From positions 372,001 to 436,000 of the forward strand of contig NW_025408688.1 in NCBI RefSeq assembly GCF_020360975.1: a DNA stretch of 64,000 nucleotides. The letters are read 5' to 3'. A program made the position numbers and the translations under genes. Positions 34,566 through 45,640 of this stretch are shown here, piece after piece (the stretch's first letter is position 1; each line of letters begins with the position of its first letter). Origin of the DNA: Hirsutella rhossiliensis. Lineage: Eukaryota; Ascomycota; Sordariomycetes; Hypocreales; Ophiocordycipitaceae. A model generated the notes under the pieces. It was not told where the DNA came from and made no database searches. It saw nothing but the letters and a program-made list of their open reading frames with translations.

Positions 34566-34991
34566 ATTTGGAAAGTGACGAACCACGACTGACTCTCCAC
34601 TGGTCTTGCCACGATCTGTCGCCCTGCTATCATATGCTGCGGTTGGTTCGCACACCACAATAGGAAACGGACTTGGTTGCTCAGCGTCGCCCAGGCCTTG
34701 GAAGCTCCAGAGAGTCCCATGCGATCGAATGCAAACTTTTGAATGGGATCTCAAGTCGTCATCGTTAATGTATGCCTTTGAGCAGCCCGCCACCAGACAT
34801 ACATAGTATTGACCGCAATCGGACTGTTGTTGCTCAATGATAGATGGCGATACTGCAAACGCGGATTCTGACCTCTGCTGGTCTTGTGTCACTCCGGATG
34901 CGAAGTCTTCTCGCCGTTTGTTGTGTAAGGCAGGAACTCTGGTCAGTTCACTGGCTTCGCCCTGGTCCGGCAAGTTGCAGTCATATTCAGG

Positions 34992-34999
34992 GGCAATGA
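34992..34999. repeat. 8 bp target duplication of the hAT element (left; partner 37781-37788)
   Basis: GGCAATGA on the left, GGCAATGG on the right, directly next to the CAGTG ends. Confidence 0.85.
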
Positions 35000-37780
35000 C
35001 AGTGTTGCTAATAATATAAACAATACGTATATTGGCAATATGGACCCCTCGCAATATTATTGTACTGTCAAGAGGTGCGTATTGTATTGCGCAATATGGC
35101 ATTGGTCCATATTGTATTGTATTGCCAGTGACCCAATATATTGCCAGTAAAACAATATATCCCGTATATCCCACGTGACCTCATTATTCAACCGTCGTTG
35201 CTGAAATATCGTCACCCTGAAAATCCTGTATCCCAAACCATGACTTCAAGCACTCCAATGCCTGAATTACATCACTCCCAAGTCGATTTCGACGGTCTGT
35301 GATGGTTATTTTGCCCCAGAGAAGAGTCTTTCGGGCTCAGCAGACATTGCGGGAATTGACAGTATATCCACCGCCATTTTGCTCAGGTATGGGTAGTTCT
35401 TTTGCTGTGTTTCCTCCAGCCACCATGCGAGGGCGCTTGTGAACCCATAAACCCGTTCAGACTTACAATATCGCTCGTACTCGTCTGTGATAAGTGCTGG
35501 TTGTAGGTGCTTGTTTCTCCAATTCAAGAACTCGTTCGTGGTCGTCAACGGAACCTCAGATAGAGAAGGCGGCTCCACAGGTTTATAATCATCCCACAGT
35601 GTCTCCATCAGCTTCTTTGACGAGTCAGCCCACTCCTTCTTCCAGTTTTCGTGTATGTAGTGCCATTTATGCGAAGGGTGAAGCACAATCGCAGCGACGT
35701 AGGCAGGCGATTCGTCAGTAAGACAATAGTACTTATCCATCTTCGCCCAGCCCGAGTTATACATTGGTGCCATAATCGGATCGTCGATATGTGCCTCTTT
35801 TCCTGCTTCAAATTGCGCCAATACGAAGTCCATAGCCAAGAGAACATTGTCAAGAGTTGCAAACGATGACTCAAGGGCCTTTGTCGTCATTTTAAGCTTC
35901 TCCAAGAAAGACTTGATCTTCTCGAGGATGACCCACTCCTCGGGAGAGAGCTCGTCTCCGGCACAATCTCCTTCCACCCATTTGTTGAATATCCCTCGAC
36001 TGCGCCTCTAAGATGCAAGGCCGCTCGTAGCATGGTGTACCACGAACTCCACCTCGTGTCATTATCTCGCGCAAGCTTGCGATTATGGCTGATGGCCAGA
36101 AACTTTTGGCGACGCTGAACACTACTTTGGACGAAAACCACGAAGTTGTGGAGCTTGCCAAGGGGACCCTTTTTCCGCCACGCCTCGATCTCTTTTAGTG
36201 TCACATTATGCCCATCACGTTCGTCGTCTTTGAGCTTCTCATTATCGGTAACGAAGAGGAAAGCTTTGGCGGCAAGGTTGATGATAATGTGACCTTGGCA
36301 GCGGAGTCGGTGAGATTTGGGATCGTATCGAATGTCATATCGACGTAGAAGGCCTGTAGATGTTAGGGCCAGTCAGAAAAAACAGTGCGCCGTACTTACC
36401 AAGGGAAAGAGATCTCATCATTGTATCGTTATTGCCTGCATTGTCCATCACAAAATATCCAAGGTTGAAGCAAACCCCAGTCATCAACCACTTCCAAAAT
36501 TGCCCTTGCCAGGTGATATCCGTCGTGCTCACTGTCGATGTCTTTCAAAGCCAAGACATGGTGTTCCAACTGACTGTCTTCTGCAACGTAATGAGCAACT
36601 ACGCCTAAGATGGCCAAAGAGTTGGGGGAAGTCCATAGGTCGCAGCTGATATGAATTTTTGACTTTGCTGACTGGATGCGCTGCTTGACCTTCTCCTTCT
36701 GACCTTCGTACTGCCGCATAATCCATTTCTTGATGGTCTCGTGTGTATCTGGAAGCCAAGTATCGATATCGGCGTTGAGGTAGGCTAAGAATGCTCGGAA
36801 TTCTGGGCATTCCACAAGCCTAAATGGGAGAGAACAGGACGTAATAAACCTTACGTATAAAGCTTCGAGCTGGTCTGGGTCGATCGAGTCTCCGGATTGA
36901 TCGTTGAGCCGACGGCGTTTTCGGGGATGTTCTTTGGCCATAACACGAGCTATCTCGAGAATAGTTCGTATATTCGTGACTTTGGCTGTTCGTGGCGCGC
37001 CTTTTGGGAGGCCGTGACCGTCAGGAGGAGGATCCGTAAGGTGCTTGGCTGGGGCCGCAGTTCCACCGGAACAGCAATACGTTTTGTCACAGTGTTTGCA
37101 GCGCCATTCTTCTTTTCCGGTCCGCTGATTGTAGTATTTCGTCTCTATGTCCTCGTCTGGCATATGAGAAAAGACCCATGATGTTCTTGGCTTGGCCGAA
37201 GGGTTTATGGAGGCCGTGCGAGGTTGCGACGATTGGCATTCAGTGGTTTGGGTCTCATCTGGATCATGCAACCGTGGGCTGGAAATCTCCGAGTATTCGT
37301 CTGATATTGACGAATCCCGTCGCGGCGATGTTTGAACAAAAGGCAGGCGTTGTTGAGGCATCGAGATTGCTTGTAAGTCCTGGGGTGGGAAAGCGGGGTT
37401 GAGGAGGAAAACAGTGTTTGGACGGCGAGCCGCTACCCTGTAGGTCTGGATTTATACATACATTTACGCGTTTCCGTGCGCCAATAGGAAGATTTTACGT
37501 CCTGGAGGTCCGCCAGACGAAAAACAATACATAGAACATGCTTATATTTACGCGTGTATTTTGACGCGTCATCATATTGGCGCGAATTGGGGAACGGAAA
37601 GGCGAATGACCACCAACCAATACAAACAATACAAGCCATATATTGCCAGTATGGAAGGCGCCATATTGTATCGTCACAATATGACGGCGAGCATATTGTA
37701 TTGGTACAATATGAGAAATCGCGTATTGTATTGTATATACTGCAGTATACTACTTTATTGTCATATTATTAGCAACACTG
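35000..37780 (-). mobile_element. hAT DNA transposon
   Basis: The 2781 bp element begins and ends with inverted repeats CAGTGTTGCTAATAATAT. It is flanked by an 8 bp duplication, GGCAATGA (34992-34999) and GGCAATGG (37781-37788), one mismatch. CAGTG ends with 8 bp duplications are the hAT signature. Subterminal zones (35010-35160 and 37600-37770) are full of short CAATAC/ATATTG words in both orientations, the usual transposase-binding repeats. The transposase is on minus and has a small intron. Confidence 0.93.
35184..37361 (-). pseudogene. hAT transposase with BED finger and one intron
   Basis: ATG 37361; BED-type finger at residues 65-110 (SWVFSHM..EEWRCKHCDKTYCC..KHL). The RNase H-like core includes KIHISCDLWTSPNSLAILG and FVMDNAGNNDTMM, and the C-terminal hAT dimerisation block reads ILSIPAMSAEPERLFSGAK. 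A 46 bp intron lies at 36354-36399 on minus (GTAAGT, CTAAC, ACAG) and joins SLSLG to LLRRYDIRYDP. Three single-base frame changes remain: about 36475; about 36000; and in the A-run after SGAK near 35315, where one more A would continue ITITDRRNRLG to the stop at 35184. Otherwise full length. Confidence 0.88.
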
Positions 37781-37888
37781 GGCAATGGCGAGGAGTCCTT
37801 TCGCATAGTTGGCCAAGTCAAAGCCTCGGTCATTGATGCATTTTGCATATGAATGAGATGAAGTGGGATGGTTGTCTCTCCAACTAAG

Positions 37889-40008
37889 CTATGACTGCTT
37901 CATCCTTATGTAGGAGGCAGCCAGGTCGGACTATCTAGGTGATCCGGCCGGTTTACAAGGCAGCCACATACCGATGCCTGCTCACACGGCTGCCTGTTTC
38001 ACACGGCTGCCTGTTCACACGGCTGCCTGTTCACATGGCTGCGCGTGCGGCAGCCGGTGTCCTTGATGCTTGGTGCCGTGCCCAACGCCCCAGTGTGCGT
38101 AGGGACACGCAAAAACGCATCAGTCATCCTCAGTACGGGGGCTAGCTTCGTCGGCCATTGGTGAACAAGAGCGAGAGAGACGGCTGGGATGGCGTAGTCA
38201 AGAGATTCAAGATCGGCGAAAGTTGACGCGAATGGCATGGAAATAGGCAGCCTGAGTCGGAGACAGGTTTGGACTTTATAGTGCCTTGCCTTTCATCACA
38301 AGGCTAGAGCCTGAGGCAAATAGTAGAGCCAACACGCATCTTAAGGAGGACACAGGCCGAGGTGGGTATACTAATCATGTTGGTGAAAGGGCAGGCAGTA
38401 GGCACACCATGCGTGCCGCCCGGGCCGGATGTTACTTGACCTGAAATGTTTGCTGGCTGCGGCGCCATGGAGGCTTTGCACGGTGTCAATGAATTGCGGA
38501 CTTTTGCCCCTGTGACAGCTCTTATCTCTAGACCAGGCAGCCGTATCTCTCAGAGCAGCGCCGGGCGAACAGTTGTTGTTGGAGACTTGTGTTCGCGAAA
38601 AGACCGGGACTGCGGGCTGAAGACAAATCTGGGCTCTGTACAATTGAATGCCTAGCCACTTGATGTAGGCTTACACGCATTCAGTTGCAATGAAGCTCTG
38701 TCGGTGATCTAACTCGTATGAGCAGCTTGACGTACGCAACGATGACTATTTTGCAATTACTGCCAACTGGCCAAACTACAGGGGCGGACAATGACAAAGT
38801 TCTGGCGTTGAGTGAGCTAGTCAACCCACCACTTGACCTTCATTGTATGCCTGGATGCCAGTTTCCAACAAATGTAGGTGCTGCGGCCTGCAGAGAAATC
38901 CGGGTATACTGTGTTGACATAGTGACTTACTATAGACCGCACAATCTCAGTAGGCAGCTTGAATCGAGCTACACGCCCTCATGCGCCTATCTGACTGTCC
39001 ACCCCAGCCGATCGAGGGGCAGCGACTTACGAAGTACAATAGAGAGTGTGACTTTGTCTGGCACGGGATGCTTGGTGGTTCAGGATTCCTCGCGAATTCC
39101 GCAAAAAGAGGTTACAGTCAGGCGACCTCCAACTTTAATGTCGATGATCTATTTTGTAGTGTTCTCTACTACGACGGCGTCCGGCAATGTAGCTGCGGCG
39201 CAAGAGGGCAGTGGCCAGTGTTAGAAACTAGTTTACATTGTTACCTGCTTGTTCTTGCCGTGGCATCTTCGTCCATATCTCTCAAGTTTTCACTCGCATA
39301 TCTCTTTAGTTTAGTAAGGTCCATTCCCTTAGCTGTCTTCTCAACAACTTGAAAAAGCCGTCGCTGCTCGGGTTAGTTCCCAATCCAAGTTGCTTCTGAG
39401 AGAACTTACAAATACGTTCTCCGTCCCCTCGCGATCAAAACAGCAGTCTTCGTAGAGGACATACCGACGAGAAATCTCCATGTTCTCGGCCACAGGGTAT
39501 GGAGGGTCTCCCCCGAGTGTGACTGGGGATCCAAGCTATCTCTGAAACTGTGCAATCGCCTGGAGATCCCGAGGTGATAGTGTTGATGAGCACTCTTGCG
39601 CAAATACGCGTGCTCTCTCCGAATTTTCTTCAATCTCTTTGAAAAGTTGCCGCATGATACCAAAGATAATTGTTTGGAAGGCGACGGTAGGGACCTCCAT
39701 ATGCGTGCTGGGTAAGCGACTGGATGTCTGACGGAGGCCCTCGGATTAAGATTTCATGGCCTCTTCGATTTGTGCCATCTGGGGCTTGTGCTGAGTCGCA
39801 TTGTTCGACTCGCCCGCGGCGTTGCCTGACTCCCCTATACCATTCCCATTGGGAAGACGCGAAAATTGGCAGGGCAGACGCGTAACTTGTTGACATTAGG
39901 TAGGTGCTACCTTAAGGCGGAACGGACCAATGGCATCACGGGAACACCAGTCCAGTCAGACCGACTCAGACCACCCAGACCGACTGACTGCTCCGGTCGG
40001 TCGGTCAA
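37889..40008. other. 2.1 kb with no resolved gene
   Basis: Holds a 16 bp minisatellite (37983-38041) and scattered short frames. On minus, 39900-39240 has exon-like reading (MEISRRYVLYEDCCFDREG) followed by GTAAGT..CTAAC..TTTTCAAG at about 39412-39350, suggesting a decayed spliced gene, but I could not connect exons in one frame. The + frame 38718-39224 has no protein-like features. GGTC/GACC-rich low-complexity sequence closes the region. Confidence 0.4.
37983..38041. repeat. Minisatellite, 16 bp unit
   Basis: About 3.5 copies of ACACGGCTGCCTGTTC with small changes (one extra T in the first unit). Confidence 0.75.
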
Positions 40009-40062
40009 ATGAGAATTGGCGGTCGGTCGGTCTGCGGTCTGTCAGACGGTCTGTCTGTTAGC
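39955..40062. repeat. GACC/GGTC inverted low-complexity tract
   Basis: CAGACCGACT-type repeats on the left and GGTCGGTCGGTC-type repeats on the right can pair, giving hairpin or cruciform potential. The tract runs into the start of the next + ORF. Confidence 0.55.
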
Positions 40063-40475
40063 CACACTGCTCCGGAATTGCCGGAAGCACTGCATTCGCC
40101 TGGCTTGAAGAGGTTCAAATCGCACGGTAGCACGAAAAGGCGATCCATGACCGGCCGTGAGGCCGCAGAGCATACTGCCGCTCGAGCGGACCGAGCCACT
40201 TCGGATTTGCTGAAGGGAGTTGATCAGCTTCCTGACCATTCCTCGACCCCGTCCTCTCCTTTGGCAACTTCGCCACAGCTTCTTCGGGAAACGAGACGTA
40301 GTCGAACACGGAGCACGAAGGATATAGAGAAGGCGACGACTGCTACTGGGAAGTCTCCAGATAGAGCGGGAAAGGCCCGAAAGGGTGAGGAACCCGATAT
40401 GCCTAAGCCGCGGTGCAAGAAGCGGAAGGCTTCCAAGGAGGATGAAACGCAGTTGGAACTGCAGCAGCGGCCTAC

Positions 40476-40710
40476 TGTAAGAGGCTGGCCCGGAGTTTGT
40501 TCAACAAGCAGGTGCCTATGTGTTGTCTATCTAGAGCTAAGGAGGAAAGGAAGCTGAACTCGAGGCGTAGCCTCGAGTGCGAGCTTATATTGCCCTTCAC
40601 GGAATGTTCTCGCAGATTCCGGGTCCGCGGAGCGGGCCGGTGTTGCCACCGGAGCACGACCCACCGGACCCGGTACAACCGGGTCCACCAGCCGGGCATA
40701 GCCCGTGACA
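40476..40710 (-). repeat. Chromovirus 3' LTR (235 bp)
   Basis: On minus it begins TGTCACGGGCTATGCCCGGC and ends CAGCCTCTTACA. One G shorter than the other LTR, in the run within GCGG(G)GCCGG. Confidence 0.95.
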
Positions 40711-40713
40711 TTA

Positions 40714-40727
40714 CCCCCTTCTCCTCC
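40714..40727 (-). other. Polypurine tract of the chromovirus
   Basis: Minus reads GGAGGAGAAGGGGG, ending three bases before the 3' LTR, where plus-strand DNA synthesis is primed. The C-terminal pol frame reads through it into the LTR. Confidence 0.8.
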
Positions 40728-40779
40728 GACCAGGTCGGCGTCTGCGGGTTCTTGCGTTCCTGCCAGCGTCTCGTACCTC

Positions 40780-43700
40780 TCCCTAGGGCCATCATTGGTC
40801 TTGATTGGCCCGTACTTGTCCTCGAATGCCTTCATCGCAATTGTTCCTTGCAACCACTCAACTGGCTCCCAAGTCGGCTCTGCGTAGCCCGTCCATCGCA
40901 CTAGTGCTTGCCTGAATTCCTCGTCCGCGCTTCTTCCATCTCGCGCAGAGGATCTCGTCGACATCCCACAGATCCGCGCCGGTCTCATCTTGTACCGGTG
41001 GTGGCTGTGCGTCATCCACCTTTTGGCCAGGAGCCGGATCTTGATGCGCCCTCCGCAAAAGGTCAACATGGAATCGCGGGTAAATTGAACCACGAACATC
41101 GAGCTCAACGACGTGCGAACTAATTACCTTCGTGACTGTGTACTTGTGATGCAGCCAGTCGAGCTTCTTGCACGGTCGTGGCGATCTGTAGTTTGCCATC
41201 GAGAGCCACACCTTGTCACCAACTTCAAATCGCTCCGCAGGATGTCGCCTTGCGTTGGCAGCCTCTTCTTGTTGTTGCTGTGAGGAGGCCATTACTGCTT
41301 GCATGTACTCATTGACCTCCTGCAGGCGACTGAGTAGGCTATCAGCTCTGCTTTCCTCTCTATGCCTCGGTGGCTCTTCCGATTCCTCGACGCTGATGGG
41401 ATCGACGTGGTAACCATGCTCAGCGAAAAGGGGCTGATCTTGGTCGCTGCGGATTCACGATTGTTGAGTGCCAGCTGCGCGGCAGGGAGCAGTTCTCCCA
41501 GTCGTCCTGCACGTACGACACGTAGGCTCTCAGGTAGGCCTCGATCTCCTGGTTCATTCTCTCTGGCCCTCCGTCCGTCTGAGGATGATAGGCCGTGCTC
41601 AATTTCTGCGTGACACCTGCAAGACGGCAGAACCTCTTCCAGAACCTACTTAGCCAGTTGCTCCCGCGGTCGCTGACGATGGACCGTGGCATTCCATGAA
41701 ATCGGTAATGGCACTGGAGAAAACGTTTTGCACACGGCTCAGCTTCCATGTTTTCCATCACCTCGAGGGTCACAGCCTTTGTCAGTCTGTCCACAATCAC
41801 CCACAGGTACCTTGCCTTGCTCGGTCCAGTAGGCGGCAGATCTGTGATGAAGTCCATGGACAAATGGCTTCGGGGTCGATCTGGAATCGGGAGAGGCTTG
41901 AGAAATCCCTTTTCGACTGGCGCCAGATGTGTGCTCTGCCGCAGGTGTCGCAATTGGCTACGTACCGGCGAACCAGCTGGGACTGCCCAGGCCAGTAGAA
42001 TCGCCGAGCCACAATAGCCAGCGTACCTTCCCTGCCGGGATGACCGGTCGCAACAGAGTCATGCGACTGCTGCACAATGCGGGTTCTCAACTGGTCTTTC
42101 TCAGCTTCCTCCTGGTTACCCTCCTCTCCGGATCCACCCGGCACCCAAATACGGTCTCTGAATGTCAGCCTTTTGCCTACGTCGATCGCACATTCTGAAA
42201 TCTGGATCTTCAGGCCCAGCGAGGGCGGGAAGGCACGCTCGCGATCGCGGACTGCCTTATAGGCTGCCCGGAATATCGAGTCCTTCGCCACCGTTTCGTC
42301 CCAGAGTTGCTGCAGGTCCGCTACCTCGAAGACCTTCATCTTCGGCAGGGTGGATGCCTCTGAACAGTCAGAACTCATCGCGTTGATACATGCTCTTGTC
42401 GATGATGGAATGGCACTATCCGGTATCAACTGTATCATTCTTCCTTGTTCCCGCTCGTCGTCAATGCCCTGTGGCTTGTCTTGTTCACGGCGGGACAACG
42501 CATCAGGCACGACAGCCCCGCTTCCCCGGCGATACTCGAGCTTGAAGTCGAAATGGGGCAAATTGGCTGCCCCACCGCCCTGCCGTTCCGTGAGCTTCTG
42601 GCGTGTCGCGAAATACCCAGGTTGCGGTGATCGGTAAGGATTGTAAATGGGCCGCAGCTCCTAAGTTCGGCGTTCCAGTTGTCGAGACATCTCATGATGG
42701 CAAGCATCTCCTTGTCGTGAATGGGATAGTTGTACTCCGCTGGCGAAAGTCGCTTCGAGAAGAAGGCGCATGAGTGTCGACGTCCATCTGGGCCTTCCTG
42801 CGACAGGACGCCTCCCAATGCGTAGCCTGAGCAATCCGTCTCCAAAAAGGTCGGGAGGCTCGGGTCCCACTGCTTGAGCACCGGTGACTCGCAAAATCGT
42901 CGCTTCAGTTCATGAAACGCCTCGTTCTCCGCCCGCCCCCAACAAAAGGCAGTTCCTTTCTTCAGCAGAGCGTCTAGCGGCTGAGTGATCTTAGCGTAGT
43001 CGGGGATGAAGATCCTGTAGTAGTTGGCGAAGCCCAGAAAGCTTCTGACACCCTTCACCGTGGTAGGGGCTTCCCATTCGCGGATGGCGCGCTGCTTCTC
43101 GGGGTCGCACGCGATTCCCTTCCCTGCATTGACAATGAACCCAAGGTACTTGACCTCTTGTACGGAAAACTCGCACTTCGCTGGGTCTAGATGTAGGCCG
43201 GCGTCGGCGAGTGCTTGGAGAACCTTTCGCACCTTGGCCTCATGATCAGCCTTTGAACCACTCGAATAGATCAACACATCGTCTAGGTACGCCGTGACGA
43301 AATCGTCCAGCCACTCGCGCAACACGCTGTTCATGTATCGTTGGAACGATGCTGGGGCGCCGCTTAGGCCGAAGGGGCACACGAGCCACTCGTAGAGCCC
43401 GAACCTCGTGCGGAATGCCGTCTTCCATTCGTGCCCGGGGGCCATGCGGATCTTGTGGAAGGCGGCTACGACGTCTAACTTGGTAAACCATTTGGCCTTG
43501 GCCAAGTTCTGCAACGTCTCGGCGATGAGTGGCAGCGGGTATCGGTCGCGCTTGGTGATTGCGTTCAGCGCCCGATAGTCACAGCAGAATCGCAGCCTCC
43601 ACTTGGCTTCCTCACGAACAGCACCGGCGTTGCGGCCGCCGAGCTACTCGCTCGGATGAACCCTCTATCCAAAAGGTCTTTCAGGGTCTTTCGCAAGACC

Positions 43701-44504
43701 AACAACTCTTCGCGTGACATGTTGTAGAGCGGTCCCCATGGCAGGGGCGGCTCGTTGCCATTCTTGTCAGGCTGCAAGTTTACCTCGTGGTCCACACCTG
43801 GCCGGTGTGGCGGCAGCTTCATGGCCTCCTCTGGTGAAAACAGGTTGCGGAACTCTTTCAACACTTCCGCTGGGACCATCTTGCTCGGATCAACTGGCGG
43901 CTTCGGTTGAAGCGCTTTTTCTATGTCTGCCAAGCTGATCGCTTGTATCGAGAACGCATCGCACGTCTGGCGTCTCTTTGCACGCCGGCACTCTGCCGTG
44001 AACACGGCTGCCGACACAAGTCTTGCGCTTCGAATTGCGCGTACTTTGGCGGGCTCTTCCTGCCCCATGAGGCGTATCGTCACGCCTGCTCTTCCGTGGA
44101 ACACTTGCCGCTTAGCAGCGTCGTACACGACCTGGTTCCTCCATCCAAGGCCGGCCAAGGAACATATCCTGGCCGAGGCTTGGGACGACGTACGCAAAGA
44201 TGCGTTCGTCGAAACCGGCGGTCTCCACAACGACAGCCACAACTCCCGGCGACGTGACACTTTCTGAGGACTCCGAATCCCCGATCTCTCGAGGCTTCGA
44301 ATCAACGAGAGGGATTCGAAACTTCCGGACGACCGCTTCGTCAATCACGGCATAGCAGTCACATCCACTATCGACTAGGACGCGTATAGGATTGCCTCTG
44401 TTGAGCCGTGCGTTAACGAGCACGGGTCGACTATTCATACGCGGCTTGAACGCCTCCCAGTCTTGGACATCTGCCTTCGAATGCCCCGGCGCCCGCTTTC
44501 GCAC
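40780..44504 (-). pseudogene. Chromovirus Pol: protease, RT, RNase H, integrase, chromodomain
   Basis: Protease: IRVLVDSGCDCYAV near 44385. RT: LSGAPASFQRYMNS and catalytic YLDD at 43278-43289. RNase H: FLETDCSGYALGGVL near 42820. Integrase zinc region: SHDSVATGHPGREGT then CDTCGRAH (42070-41930); integrase core: MDFITDLPPTG, IVSDRGSNW and the Glu of GGPERMNQEIEAYL. Integrase C terminus: ERFEVGDKVWLSMANYR near 41225. Chromodomain: WDVDEILCAR near 40985, then RQALVRWTGYAEPTWEP near 40890, which would read histone marks to guide integration. Frames change near 44160, 43520, 42520, 41930, 41410 and 40930. The last frame stays open through the polypurine tract into the LTR. Confidence 0.9.
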
Positions 44505-44509
44505 CGGGG

Positions 44510-45621
44510 CTAGTCTTTTCCCATCGGCTCGTCATCCCCACTGGATGTTGCGGCCGACTCCGAATCGTCATCGCTCGCATCCGGCTGCTTCACCCGGGCG
44601 GCTCCTGACCGTTTTTTCTTCGCTTCGCCAGGAAAGACCAAATGAGCTGGGCATTCCGCGACGAGATGACCCTTCCGGCCGCATCGGTAACAGCGGCGCT
44701 CGTTCTTGGGCGCCACATCTGCGTTGCGACGTTTCTTCGGCTCGTGACCTGTACGGTTGACATCTGCCATTTTGGTATCTCCGTCTGCGTCGCGGCCTCG
44801 ACTATCATGGGTTGCACCACCGCTTCGAAGGGCGTTCCTTTCTACACCTTCTAGACCTGAGGACAGCCTTTGAAGAGATCGGACCCATTCCGAGTACGTG
44901 GAGCGAGTGGGCGCCGCGTAGACAGTTGCCAGTCGCAACTCCGGACTCAGGGCGCCCTCCAGGTAGCTGATTTTGACTTCTTCCGGCCAGGTGGCGCCGC
45001 CGGAATCAGCGAGTTCTTTCTCGAAGCGAGGGAGCAGTGTCGCAAAGCTTTCCTTGTCTCTTTGCCTCAAGGATCGCAATTTGTCCAGCGCGCGAGTCCT
45101 GGCGTTCGGGTCCCCGTAGCACTCTTCCAAATATTGGAGGTACTGGTCCGGATCTGAGTCTCCACCCCTCCGGCTTCTACATACGCGATCGTCATTTGCT
45201 GAGGGGCACCCCCTAGTCGCGCGTAAATGTAGGCGAACTGGTCCGCCTTATTCCCAATTACCCTTCCGTCTACGCGAAGCTTGTTCTTCATCTCGCTCAG
45301 CCAAGCGCGAAACTTGGATCGAACGCCCTCGAATCGCGGTGGGTCTGGGAGAGTCGGCCTAGTCTTCCGCAATGATGTGTCGACCAAACGATTCGGTTCA
45401 TGCAGAGGTTCCGCTCTGCTCTCCGACTCGGTCCCCAAGGGCGTTGGTCTCGAGGTCGTCAGACTGTCTTGCAGCAGTTGAATCTGCTCGCGCGTGGCGT
45501 CGCGATCGGCATCGCGGTCGGCACGCAAACTTTGCAACTGTTCAGCCATCTGGCTCATCATCTGCATGAGGAGCTGGGAGGTCCGCTCCGGGGAGCTCCC
45601 GTCTGCAAGGGTTGAGTCCAT
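44510..45621 (-). pseudogene. Chromovirus Gag
   Basis: ATG 45621 (MDSTLADGSSPERTSQLLMQ), only 19 bp inside the LTR. An N-terminal coiled segment with Arg/Asp repeats is followed by the Gag core (PDPPRFEGVRSKFRAWLSEM; SYLEGALSPELR), then the zinc knuckle CYRCGRKGHLVAEC near 44690. The frame moves once near 45100. The product ends MGKD at TAG 44510-44512, an acidic Ser-rich tail. It would form the particle shell. A GGGAAAA heptamer precedes the stop. Confidence 0.85.
44516..44522 (-). promoter_or_regulatory. Candidate -1 ribosomal frameshift site (GGGAAAA)
   Basis: On minus the last Gag codons are ATG GGA AAA GAC TAG. The heptamer G GGA AAA fits X XXY YYZ, and slipping back one base gives AAA AGA CTA GCC, the frame in which protease continues (KADVQDWEAF..). 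So Gag and Pol would be joined by -1 frameshifting, as in some fungal gypsy elements. A downstream stimulatory structure was not examined. Confidence 0.55.
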
Positions 45622-45629
45622 CGGTAGTG

Positions 45630-45640
45630 AGCTCTAGATA
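45630..45640 (-). promoter_or_regulatory. Self-priming primer-binding site
   Basis: Directly after the 5' LTR, minus reads TATCTAGAGCT. This is the exact complement of AGCTCTAGATA inside the LTR (45703-45693). In the Tf1/sushi lineage the 5' end of the RNA folds back to prime reverse transcription through an 11-base match of this kind, so the RNA may start at about 45703. Part of the word is palindromic (TCTAGA), which raises the chance of coincidence. Confidence 0.6.

Larger units (their letters stand above)
34440..37888 (-). pseudogene. C2H2-type zinc-finger gene split by a hAT transposon
   Basis: The 3' part of the coding exon (34999-34440) holds VCLVAGCSKAYINDDDLRSH followed by SKVCIRSH, a C2H2-like finger with wide His spacing, and ends at a stop at 34440. 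The 5' part lies beyond the hAT element at 37888-37789 and starts at a plausible 3' splice site (CATAG, acceptor rc at 37889-37890). Removing the element and one duplicated octamer joins ..YAKGLLAIA to PEYDCNLPDQ in one frame with no stop. Earlier exons are not identified. The product may be a regulator, but a single odd finger is thin evidence. Confidence 0.5.

Noticed and set aside
37600..37770. CAATAC/ATATTG clusters as a microsatellite or CRISPR-like array
   Set aside because: Short irregular words in both orientations just inside hAT ends; they are subterminal transposase-binding repeats.
38718..39224. 168-codon + ORF in the 37.9-40.0 kb gap
   Set aside because: No domain, no splice support, amino-acid composition not protein-like; the opposite strand shows splice-like signals instead.
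39240..39900. Spliced minus-strand gene
   Set aside because: GTAAGT, CTAAC and TTTTCAAG are present, but no phase joined the flanking exons without a stop, so it was not called.
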